This document shows positions 1-6,278 of a stretch of 7,800 nucleotides of DNA, one piece after another. The translations under genes were made by a program, and so were the position numbers. Under the pieces are notes generated by a model that was not told where the DNA came from, searched no databases, and saw only the letters and a list, made by a program, of their open reading frames with translations. The stretch covers positions 1 through 7,800 of the forward strand of contig WGFD01000334.1 in NCBI GenBank assembly GCA_015492395.1, given 5' to 3'. Source of the stretch: Deltaproteobacteria bacterium (GTDB lineage Bacteria; Desulfobacterota; GWC2-55-46; S146-70). How positions within the stretch are numbered: the stretch's first letter is position 1; each line of letters starts with the position of its first letter.

Positions 1-58
1 GGCCATCCTCCATCATTTCCCTGATGACTTTCTCGCTCTTTTTTGATAATCTCTTCAT
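1..58 (-). CDS. 5' end of an unrecognised gene, cut by the window edge
   Basis: An ATG at 58-56 opens a minus-strand frame that stays open for 19 codons to the window edge. It is preceded by a strong Shine-Dalgarno sequence (AAGGAGG at 75-69) ten bases upstream. The visible peptide starts MKRLSKKSEKVIREMMEDG. It is highly charged and probably helical, as at the start of a small DNA-binding or Lrp/AsnC-like protein, but 19 residues are far too few to assign a family. The start codon lies one base beyond a perfect inverted repeat that contains the Shine-Dalgarno sequence. The gene is seen only through its initiation region; its reality rests on the ribosome binding site and open frame. Confidence 0.5.
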   Translation of the reverse strand, partial: MKRLSKKSEKVIREMMEDG

Positions 59-59
59 T

Positions 60-117
60 GGGTATAATCCTCCTTCTGTTGTTTTTTGGGCCGTCTAAAC
101 CCTTGAGGATTATACCC
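60..117. repeat. Perfect 13-base inverted repeat around a leader or promoter region
   Basis: GGGTATAATCCTC at 60-72 is exactly complementary to GAGGATTATACCC at 105-117, with 32 bases between. Each arm contains TATAAT, at 63-68 on the plus strand and at 114-109 on the minus strand. If the leader of the minus-strand gene at 58 starts upstream of 117, the arms can pair in RNA and bury GGAGG of its Shine-Dalgarno sequence. Alternatively the TATAAT copies are -10 elements or the arms form a regulator operator. No good -35 hexamer lies at proper distance from either TATAAT. Confidence 0.75.
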
Positions 118-168
118 TTTTCCTAATTTACAGAAAAGATATTACAGCATCTTATCGCTGGATTTGGG

Positions 169-393
169 ATAAAGATAGATGATCGTCTTATGATCCGCGA
201 TATCAAGATTATCGACGGTCTAAACGGCTATTTCGTCTCAATGCCATCCAAGAAGACACAACAGGGCAAATTTGTGGATATGATACACCCCGTAGACCGT
301 GCCAATCAGAGAGTTCATCGAAGAGACTATATTGACCGCCTATGTGAGGGCCAAGCAGGACGGGACACCACTCAGACGCGCCATGCCACATAG
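169..393 (+). pseudogene. spoVG: SpoVG remnant with missing N-terminus and a +1 frameshift
   Basis: The frame from ATG 190 reads IRDIKIIDGLNGYFVSMPSK and continues to HPVD. This is the core of SpoVG, a small DNA/RNA-binding regulator first known from Bacillus septation and sporulation but widespread. Similarity extends upstream of the ATG (IKIDDRL from about 169) and corresponds to the ITLDHEF part of the Bacillus protein, so ATG 190 is not the ancestral start. No ATG, GTG or TTG follows the in-frame TAA at 124. After HPVD the frame drifts to a stop at 391-393. The +1 frame from 299 instead reads PIREFIEETILTAY, which matches the Bacillus helix with identical spacing from HPIN if one base near 296-300 is removed. 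SpoVG homology ends near 358. I see two lesions: a lost or degraded N-terminus and a one-base insertion. A sequencing error could explain the second but not the first. Confidence 0.75.
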
Positions 394-456
394 CGGCAAG
401 CGACCCGTCCGTTGTGAACAGCCTTCCCATCCTGCAGTGCGGCGGAACGGGGCACC

Positions 457-486
457 AAGAAAAATGGGGAGGGTCACCCCCTCCCC
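457..486 (-). terminator. Rho-independent terminator of the perR-peroxiredoxin operon
   Basis: Read on the minus strand, GGGGAGGG (486-479) and CCCTCCCC (473-466) form an eight-base-pair stem around a five-base loop. One A and then TTTTTCTT (464-457) follow. It starts about 33 bases past the peroxiredoxin stop codon, as expected for the end of the operon. It also lies where plus-strand readthrough from the spoVG remnant would meet it, but the T-tract is only on the minus-strand side. Confidence 0.9.
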
Positions 487-519
487 AGCTCTTCAAGGCT
501 TTTTGAAAACCGGTCCGTC

Positions 520-1131
520 TCAGGCCGCGTTGGACTTGTATTTCTTACCGGCGTAAGACTCAAGCCCATCTTTCGTAGGTTTCATACCTTCCTCTCCCTT
601 CTTCCAGTTGGCCGGACACACCTCTCCATATGTCTCATTGAATTGGATAGCATCCAGGACCCTCAGCATCTCATCAACATTCCTCCCCAGCGGGAGATCG
701 TTGATGGTCATATGCCTCAGTATACCCGCCTTATCTATTATGAAGAGGCCCCTCAGCGCAATACCCGGCTTTTCCAGGAGAACGCCGTACGCCCTCGAAA
801 TGCTTTTATCGAGGTCGGAAACGAGCGGATACCTGAGTTCACCTATGCCACCCTTGTCCTTTGGCAGGTTCCGCCACGCATAGTGTGAAAACTGGCTGTC
901 CACGGAGATACCTATCACCTCGGCATCCCTCTCTTTGAACTCCTCTATCTTGTCATCCAGGGCTATCAACTCCGTCGGGCATACAAATGTAAAGTCAAGT
1001 GGATAGAAGACGAGTACCGTATACTTCCCCTTGCCATACTCCTTAAGATTGAGGTCATGGAACGACCCGTCCGGCATAACCGCCTGGGCAGTGAAATCCG
1101 GGGCTTCACCCTGTATCCTTGCTTCTGTCAT
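520..1131 (-). CDS. Typical 2-Cys peroxiredoxin (AhpC/Prx1 family)
   Basis: This 203-residue protein is a complete thiol peroxidase of the AhpC/Prx1 class. Such enzymes reduce hydrogen peroxide, organic hydroperoxides and peroxynitrite in the cytoplasm through a cysteine pair. The peroxidatic motif is PLDFTFVCP with Pro44, Thr48 and Cys51; the transition-state arginine is probably Arg127. The resolving cysteine is Cys172 in EVCPANW. A GGIG motif is present at 94-97, but the C-terminal YF pair of hyperoxidation-sensitive eukaryotic forms is YA here (Tyr193-Ala194), which predicts a robust enzyme. AGGAGGAGG lies four bases before the ATG. It is the last gene of an operon with perR and a rubredoxin-like gene, 40 bases after the latter and just before a strong terminator. 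Its reductant is not encoded here unless the rubredoxin-like protein serves. The family call is very secure; an ahpC or prx symbol is not decided by sequence alone. Confidence 0.95.
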   Translation of the reverse strand: MTEARIQGEAPDFTAQAVMPDGSFHDLNLKEYGKGKYTVLVFYPLDFTFVCPTELIALDDKIEEFKERDAEVIGISVDSQFSHYAWRNLPKDKGGIGELRYPLVSDLDKSISRAYGVLLEKPGIALRGLFIIDKAGILRHMTINDLPLGRNVDEMLRVLDAIQFNETYGEVCPANWKKGEEGMKPTKDGLESYAGKKYKSNAA

Positions 1132-1171
1132 TGTCCTCCTCCTTTTGTAAAGAATTTTACGATTTTTTGAT

Positions 1172-1279
1172 CTACTTGGCCTTTATAAATGTGCCCTTTG
1201 CATTGCAACCCGGACACTTCTGGGGCTTGCATCTCCCCTCTTTGGTCGAGCCGCACTCGTTGCACTTCCAGACAGCCAT
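1172..1279 (-). CDS. RCKP-type rubredoxin-like mini protein, 35 residues
   Basis: This short gene encodes MAVWKCNECG... with cysteine pairs Cys6-x2-Cys9 and Cys22-x2-Cys25. An RCKP segment at residues 16-19 adds Cys17, and the end reads GTFIKAK. The two CxxC knuckles should bind one iron or zinc ion as in rubredoxin and the rubrerythrin C-terminal domain. The spacing is shorter than in classical rubredoxins of about 52 residues; families annotated as RCKP-type rubredoxin-like domain have this shape. The start is fixed by AAAGGAGGTG five bases before ATG 1279. It lies 15 bases after the perR stop and 40 bases before the peroxiredoxin start, so all three are co-transcribed. An electron-transfer role toward the peroxiredoxin or another peroxide-reducing enzyme is inferred from context only; a structural zinc ribbon is the alternative. 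Confidence 0.9.
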   Translation of the reverse strand: MAVWKCNECGSTKEGRCKPQKCPGCNAKGTFIKAK

Positions 1280-1294
1280 ACGGCACCTCCTTTC

Positions 1295-1744
1295 CTAGTG
1301 TTTCTTGTCCTGACAGGACTTGCATATACCATAGAAGTTCACATGGTTGCCCGCTATCCTGAATCTCCTCAATACATATTCGGGTGGCTGCAGGGTCTCG
1401 GAGTAGTCCTCGAAGATATCGCCTATCTCGTTGCACTCGGTGCAGACGACGTGGTGGTGAGGCGTCGTATTCGGATCGTAGTGCTTCCTCTCCGGGTCTA
1501 TCGTAAGCTCCAGGACCTTGCCCCTCTCCTTCAACGCCTGAAGGGTGTTATACACAGTAGCGATAGAGATAGTAGGAAAGTTGGTCTTCACGGCAAGAAA
1601 GATATCCTCGGCAGTCGGGTGGTCCGTGTTCCCTTCAAGGAAGTGGAGTATGGCAAGCCTCTGCGGCGTAAGCTTGAAGCCGCTGTCTTTGTATCTCTCT
1701 ATATACTCATTCATTGCCTGCCTACTCCCACTCTCAAGAATCAT
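1295..1744 (-). CDS. perR: PerR-type peroxide-sensing repressor (Fur family)
   Basis: This 149-residue Fur-family protein has the winged-helix signature FKLTPQRLAIL followed by DHPTAEDIF and PTISIATVYNTL. The structural zinc site is Cys101-x2-Cys104 with Cys141-x2-Cys144. Residues aligning with the Bacillus PerR regulatory metal site are His42, Asp90, His96, His98 and Asp109. Asp109 aligns with Asp104 of PerR, where Fur has Glu, which favours a peroxide sensor using iron-catalysed histidine oxidation. It probably represses its own operon, which encodes a rubredoxin-like protein and a peroxiredoxin, through the PerR box over its promoter. The start at 1744 leaves a leader of about 15 bases with a weak AAGGTAAG; Met11 at 1714, behind GGGAGTAGG, is a credible alternative. 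The family is certain. Choosing PerR over Fur, Zur or Nur rests on the aspartate, the operator and the downstream genes. Confidence 0.9.
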   Translation of the reverse strand: MILESGSRQAMNEYIERYKDSGFKLTPQRLAILHFLEGNTDHPTAEDIFLAVKTNFPTISIATVYNTLQALKERGKVLELTIDPERKHYDPNTTPHHHVVCTECNEIGDIFEDYSETLQPPEYVLRRFRIAGNHVNFYGICKSCQDKKH

Positions 1745-1757
1745 AATAACTCTTACC

Positions 1758-1772
1758 TTAGAACCATTATAA
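1758..1772 (-). promoter_or_regulatory. PerR box overlapping the perR -10 element
   Basis: The minus strand reads TTATAATGGTTCTAA, matching 12 of the 14 specified positions of the Bacillus PerR box TTATAATNATTATAA. It covers the -10 hexamer and the predicted transcription start, an ideal repressor position. This implies negative autoregulation of perR and peroxide induction of the rubredoxin-like and peroxiredoxin genes behind it. The site is seen directly; its use is inferred. Confidence 0.7.
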
Positions 1773-1793
1773 GCATATTACACACCTTGTCAA
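1766..1793 (-). promoter_or_regulatory. Sigma-70-type promoter of the perR operon
   Basis: A perfect -35 TTGACA (1793-1788) and a perfect -10 TATAAT (1771-1766) are separated by 16 bases on the minus strand. The expected start of transcription is near 1759, some 15 bases before the first perR ATG. Such a near-consensus promoter would be strong when unblocked, which suits a repressor-controlled stress operon. Confidence 0.85.
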
Positions 1794-1952
1794 GCGTTTT
1801 TTTATTCTCAGGGATAAAGTGGATCTTTTATATGGCAAAAGGCTGACCGGGCTGTCGGATCACGGATCGCAAACCATTCGGCAAGCTGCAAGGGATACAT
1901 AGATGGACGGGTAAACCGCACGCAGACAGGCCCGACAGGATATTCATATTAT

Positions 1953-3989
1953 CTACAGCCTCTTGATTATACCGGCGTACAACTCGGGAAGCTTACGGAC
2001 AAGTTGATCCACTCCTGGGACAACAACGTAGTTCCCCTTGCCGAAGATGTGCGGCAGATACTCGCCGGCATTGTGGTCTACAGTCAGGCAAAATGGGACT
2101 ACTCCCTTCCTGTCAGCCTCTCTGATCGCCATGCGGGTATCCTCTACGCCGTACTTTCCCTCATACTGGTCTACATCGTTCGGCTTGCCATCGGATATAA
2201 TGAAGAGCAACCTTATGCCGGACGGCTCCTTTTCAAGCAAGGTGGTTGCATGGCGGATCGCTGGTCCCATCCGTGTATAATGATAAGGGATTATCGCTTC
2301 CATACGTCTCTTTATCTTTACGTTGTAAGCTTCATCAAAGTCCTTTACACGGAAAAACCGGCATCGCTTCCTTGTCTTCCCTGAAAATCCATAAATAGCA
2401 TATCTGTCTCTCAATGTCTGAATGGCCTCGCAAAGTATGATGAGGGCCTCTTTTTCATGATCAATGATCCTCTGGTTTTTGACCCAGGAGTCGGTAGACA
2501 TGCTCAGATCGACAAGAAAGAGGACGGACAGGTCCCTTTCATTCCTTTTGTACGTAGTAAAGAGCCTGTCATCGGGTTGTTTGCCTGCCCTTAGATCCAC
2601 CATGGCCTCTACCGCTGCATCAATGTCTATCGACTCTCCCTCAACCTGTTGCCCCACCACCTTAATCGCCGGGGTCAGGGCTTCAAATCTCCGTCTGATC
2701 TCCCCGATAAGCCTTCTCTTACCCGCAAGGACCTCATCAACAAAATTTCCACCCTCTTCAACGATAGTCGTCTCTAATACCTTTACGAAACCCTTCCTAT
2801 AAGCCCTTCTACGATAATCCCACTCCGGGTATACGTATAATCTATATTTAGCCGCCTCTTCTTCAGCTACCGACACATCGTCTGCGTCATGTTCTTTCTC
2901 CAGATCGGCGGCAAAGGATGCCGATGTTTTCCTTGAAACCTGGACCGAGGTCAACTCCTCCAACTCATCCGCCTTCCTGAAACTGTCCTCATCCGGATCG
3001 TCATCGAAAGGCCTCTGAACATTTACAAACTGTACCCACGAGATAATCTTTTCGTATATATTCAAGGCCAGGCCCTGCTCATTCTTCTTCTCATCAATCC
3101 GCTCCCGCCGGGCCATGTAACGGTGAACCTCATCATCACCTCCCCTCTTTGGAGTGCCGGTGTCGCCGTATCTTTCAAGATCTTTCTTATCCTCTGCGAA
3201 TGTACCGGCAATATCCCTCTTGACCCTGCCAGGCACAAATCTGCCCCATAATGGAAACGGTATCATACCCCTGTACCGCTTCAAAGGGATGCCTTCCCCG
3301 GCCCATCCAAGCCTTATCTCTTCCGCGACCTTGATCGCATCCCGGGGGGTGGCGACCCTGTCCAATCCGGGCAGGGTGGATGAGAGGGCCTCCTTCAGAA
3401 GGGCTTCCACCATCTGTTCAGCCCTATTGGTATGCCTTTCAAGGGGTCTCCGTGCTATAAGACGGGATACTACCTTCCTCCATCGTCCGATAATGCCCGG
3501 ATACTCTGCAAAGAGAAGAGCCGATATACGGCTATTTTCCACTATCCAGTATATGTCCGCCAGCATGACATCCCCTTCAAGAAACCTGTGGCTCGAAACG
3601 GCAACAGTCAGGGATCCCCACCTGATCTGGCCGGCAAGAAAGAAGACAAGAAGCCTGCTCAGATCCTCCTGCGCTTCATCTGTAGGCATGTCGGATATCG
3701 ATATGGGAAGGTAGATGGTTTCACCGTCACTCCAACCAAATCCGAAGTCGGGCAACAGGGACGGATGGACCATCTTATGCAAAATCGGCCGGTATGGCCT
3801 TGGATAGACGTCCCCCTTTATGTCAACCACACGTACTTTCTGTTCGGCCACTACTGAGGCCAGCGTACTGAACCTGGCCAGATGTTCCCGTACTTTAAAA
3901 GGCGCGGCACCGGTGTGCCACTCTTTGAGCCGTCTACGGTGCAGTGCCTGCAGGGCCCTGTCTATACCCTTTCCAACCCACTCTTCCAT
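1953..3989 (-). CDS. norD: NorD/CbbO-type von Willebrand A protein, NO reductase activation
   Basis: This 678-residue soluble protein belongs to the NorD/CbbO family, which works with a NorQ/CbbQ ATPase to mature or activate a metalloenzyme, here NorCB. The C-terminal von Willebrand A domain starts near residue 488 (LSVLFLVDLSMS). It has an intact MIDAS metal site: Asp494-x-Ser496-x-Ser498, Thr572 in YTRMG and Asp600 in ISDGKPND. The first 260 residues match the helical N-terminal part of CbbO/NorD proteins. Residues 265-385 are very acidic and low in conservation, probably a flexible linker. No signal peptide or membrane segment is seen, so it should be cytoplasmic. It starts 16 bases after norQ, with GAGGGGTG of its ribosome site overlapping the norQ stop, which indicates tight coupling. 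Assignment to NorD rather than CbbO rests on the norC-norB context, as no rubisco genes are present. Confidence 0.92.
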   Translation of the reverse strand: MEEWVGKGIDRALQALHRRRLKEWHTGAAPFKVREHLARFSTLASVVAEQKVRVVDIKGDVYPRPYRPILHKMVHPSLLPDFGFGWSDGETIYLPISISDMPTDEAQEDLSRLLVFFLAGQIRWGSLTVAVSSHRFLEGDVMLADIYWIVENSRISALLFAEYPGIIGRWRKVVSRLIARRPLERHTNRAEQMVEALLKEALSSTLPGLDRVATPRDAIKVAEEIRLGWAGEGIPLKRYRGMIPFPLWGRFVPGRVKRDIAGTFAEDKKDLERYGDTGTPKRGGDDEVHRYMARRERIDEKKNEQGLALNIYEKIISWVQFVNVQRPFDDDPDEDSFRKADELEELTSVQVSRKTSASFAADLEKEHDADDVSVAEEEAAKYRLYVYPEWDYRRRAYRKGFVKVLETTIVEEGGNFVDEVLAGKRRLIGEIRRRFEALTPAIKVVGQQVEGESIDIDAAVEAMVDLRAGKQPDDRLFTTYKRNERDLSVLFLVDLSMSTDSWVKNQRIIDHEKEALIILCEAIQTLRDRYAIYGFSGKTRKRCRFFRVKDFDEAYNVKIKRRMEAIIPYHYTRMGPAIRHATTLLEKEPSGIRLLFIISDGKPNDVDQYEGKYGVEDTRMAIREADRKGVVPFCLTVDHNAGEYLPHIFGKGNYVVVPGVDQLVRKLPELYAGIIKRL

Positions 3990-4005
3990 CCCGTAATATC
4001 ACCCC

Positions 4006-4845
4006 TCACCCTGAGCTGGAAAAGTAGGCATCTATAAGGTCACCCATTGCTTTCTGAAGTTCTTCGTCGTCAGTAAGCGGTCTGACCAACGATGCCTCGC
4101 ATGCGGCCTTTGCTGGGAGGCCGTGGTTCATCATTGTAGCGGCATGGACTAAAAGTCTTGTCCCTGGAGGAGTATCAAGACCAAAATCCTCCACCGCTCT
4201 CATCTTTTGTCCCAGAGAGACCAGCCGCTCCGCCCTCGATCCATCAAGACCGCTCTCTCTCATCACTATCTCCACTTCGAGGGCCTCTGGCGGGTAGTTC
4301 ATATCAATGGCCAGAAAACGCTGGCGGGTGCTGGGCTTCAGGTCTTTCAGGATATGCTGGTAGCCGGGATTATAGGATATCACCAACATGAAATTGGCGG
4401 GCGCTTCAAGTTCTTCTCCCGTTTTTTCTATTGTAAGGATCCTCCTGTCATCGGCCAGTGGATGGATGATGACCGTAGTATCCTTTCTGGCCTCGACCAC
4501 CTCGTCAAGATAACATATGCCGCCCATTCTGACCGCCGCAGTTACAGGGCCGTCTACCCAAACCGTTTCGCCACCCTTTATCAGGTAGCGCCCTACAAGG
4601 TCGGAGGAGGTCATGTCGTCATGGCATGATACAGTCTGAACGGGAAGACCGAGACGATGGGCCATATGCCTTACAAACCTCGTCTTGCCGCATCCTGTCG
4701 GCCCTTTCAACATTACACCCATACGATTTCTATAGGCCGCATCGAAGAGCTCGATCTCATTGCCGACCGGAAGGTAGAAGGGGGAGGGTCCATCCCCTCC
4801 TACTTTCGATCTTCCGGTCTCCATCCTTGTAACGGTTTCGGTCAT
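4006..4845 (-). CDS. norQ: NorQ/CbbQ-type MoxR AAA+ ATPase
   Basis: This 279-residue ATPase is of the MoxR group, NorQ/NirQ/CbbQ branch. The Walker A motif is GPTGCGKT at 48-55, Walker B is ICYLDEV at 110-116 with Asp114-Glu115, sensor 1 is Asn159 in SYNP, and arginine fingers are likely Arg174 or Arg176 in STRQRF. Such ATPases form hexamers that bind the MIDAS domain of the NorD partner and remodel the target enzyme. For cNOR this is linked in the literature to insertion of the non-heme iron FeB. The neighbours norB (67-base gap) and norD (16-base gap) support this target. The ribosome site before ATG 4845 is weak (AAGAAAG), so translation may be lower than for norC and norB or depend on coupling. 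Met8 is a less likely alternative start. Confidence 0.93.
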   Translation of the reverse strand: MTETVTRMETGRSKVGGDGPSPFYLPVGNEIELFDAAYRNRMGVMLKGPTGCGKTRFVRHMAHRLGLPVQTVSCHDDMTSSDLVGRYLIKGGETVWVDGPVTAAVRMGGICYLDEVVEARKDTTVIIHPLADDRRILTIEKTGEELEAPANFMLVISYNPGYQHILKDLKPSTRQRFLAIDMNYPPEALEVEIVMRESGLDGSRAERLVSLGQKMRAVEDFGLDTPPGTRLLVHAATMMNHGLPAKAACEASLVRPLTDDEELQKAMGDLIDAYFSSSG

Positions 4846-4901
4846 ACGCTTTCTTGATGAATTCGACAGACGCTAATCAATACATCCAAATAAGTTACAG
4901 C

Positions 4902-4929
4902 CCGGACGGCCATCAGAATGCCGTTCCGG
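4902..4929 (-). other. Bulged hairpin straddling the norB stop codon
   Basis: On the minus strand, CCGGAACGGC (4929-4920) pairs with GCCGTCCGG (4910-4902), forming nine base pairs with one bulged A around a nine-base loop. The norB TGA (4915-4913) is in the loop. No T-tract follows, so it is not a standard terminator. It could stabilise the 3' end of a norCB message or partially attenuate norQD. Confidence 0.5.
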
Positions 4930-6235
4930 ACTTTGATGGCGTAAAGAAGTGGTACAGGTATACTAACAGTCCTATGGAAAAGGTTCCACCGAAGAAGAGC
5001 CTGAGGCCATAGAATAGTTTTATGTACCCCTGGGCCTCCATATATGGCATCGCCAGGACCCTTTGGAGATATACCTGCACTATACCGGCCCCGGTCAGTG
5101 ATAATGCTATAAACATCATCGAAATGACCATGATCCAGAAGGAAAGCATCTCGGCCTTCTGGGTACCAGGTTGCATATTGCGCATCTTCGGCACAGCGTA
5201 TGAAGCCATTGCGAGCACGATCATGGCATAGGCGCCGAAGAAGGCCAGGTGCCCGTGGCTCGCCGTTATCTGTGTCCCATGGGTGTAGTAGTTGATCTGT
5301 GGAAGTGTATGCATGAATCCCCAGATCCCGGCCCCGAGGAAAGACACTACCGCCGTGCCGACTGTCCAGAGGACGGCCGCCCTGTTCTCAGGTTCCCTGC
5401 TCTTCTTGGCAACCATCTTAAACGCAAATGCCACCATCGCCACAAAAGGCGCCACCTCAAAGGCCGAGAAGTACGCGCCCCATGTCTGCCAAAACGCAGG
5501 TGTTCCGATCCAGTAATAATGATGCCCCGTCCCTATAAGGCCAGTAAACATAGTGAAACCTATAATGATATAGAGCCACTTTTCGGCGACCTCCCTGTCG
5601 ATCCCGGTCAGTTTTATGAGAAGGAATGACAGGAATGCGGCCATTATCAACTCCCACACACCTTCTACCCACATATGTACCACCCACCACCAGAAGAACT
5701 TATCGACAACCATGTTTGCCGGTTTAAAGAAGGCAAACAGATAGAAGACGGCCAACCCCACGAAGCCACCGAACAGCACTATAGAGATACTGGTCCTCTT
5801 CCTGCCCTTGAGCATGGTCATAAGGATATTAAACAGAAACAGTAAGACTACGATGACGATAGCCACCTTTACGCTATCCGGTTGCTCCAGAAACTCCCTT
5901 CCATCATGGATCCTGAAAAGGTAACCGACCACAGCGATGACTCCACCTGCGAGAAAAAGCCAGAAGTGCACCAACGCAAGTTTTGTGCTGTATACCTCCC
6001 CTTCCACCTCTTCAGGAACCAGGTAGTAAGCCGCCCCCATGAAACCGAAGATAATCCATACAAGAAGAAGGTTGATATGTATCATGCGTGCGATGTTGAA
6101 CGGCACCGCCGGGAACAGAAAGTCCGGCCATATATACTGTGCGCCGATTATCATGCCGAAAAGCACCTGCCCTGCGAAGAGAAGCAGTGCCGCTATAAAA
6201 TAAGGATAAGCGACTCTCTGTGATTGGTACTGCAT
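4913..6235 (-). CDS. norB: Nitric oxide reductase catalytic subunit NorB (cNOR)
   Basis: This 440-residue integral membrane protein has about twelve hydrophobic segments and belongs to the heme-copper oxidase superfamily. It reduces two NO to N2O at a heme b3/FeB centre using electrons from NorC. Ligands align with Pseudomonas aeruginosa NorB at a constant offset of 20 over most of the chain: FeB ligands His187, His238, His239 and Glu191, the second glutamate Glu195, buried Glu260, heme b3 ligand His327 and low-spin heme b ligand His329. The other low-spin ligand is His53. Copper-oxidase features such as the cross-linked Tyr are absent. An extended frame to 6352 exists, but the start at 6235 (MQYQSQR) has AGGAGG six bases upstream and does not run into norC. 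It begins 43 bases after the norC stop. With norC present and no fused N-terminal quinol module, this is cNOR rather than qNOR. Confidence 0.97.
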   Translation of the reverse strand: MQYQSQRVAYPYFIAALLLFAGQVLFGMIIGAQYIWPDFLFPAVPFNIARMIHINLLLVWIIFGFMGAAYYLVPEEVEGEVYSTKLALVHFWLFLAGGVIAVVGYLFRIHDGREFLEQPDSVKVAIVIVVLLFLFNILMTMLKGRKRTSISIVLFGGFVGLAVFYLFAFFKPANMVVDKFFWWWVVHMWVEGVWELIMAAFLSFLLIKLTGIDREVAEKWLYIIIGFTMFTGLIGTGHHYYWIGTPAFWQTWGAYFSAFEVAPFVAMVAFAFKMVAKKSREPENRAAVLWTVGTAVVSFLGAGIWGFMHTLPQINYYTHGTQITASHGHLAFFGAYAMIVLAMASYAVPKMRNMQPGTQKAEMLSFWIMVISMMFIALSLTGAGIVQVYLQRVLAMPYMEAQGYIKLFYGLRLFFGGTFSIGLLVYLYHFFTPSKSGTAF

Positions 6236-6278
6236 AGTTTTCCTCCTTGGAAAAGATTCTTTCTGAATTAATGCGCCG

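Noticed and set aside
1298..1846. Long plus-strand open frame of 182 codons opposite perR
   Set aside because: It is antisense to the clearly coding Fur-family gene, has no recognisable domain and runs through the perR promoter.
1794..1952. Possible terminator after norD (GACAGGCCCG at 1925-1934 against CGGGCTGTC at 1848-1856)
   Set aside because: The loop is 68 bases, the stem has a bulge and only TTTT follows at some distance. It is too weak to call; no gene or other clear feature was seen in this gap.
3154..3857. Plus-strand open frames of 141 and 186 codons opposite norD
   Set aside because: They are shadows of norD codon usage, without ribosome sites or family signatures.
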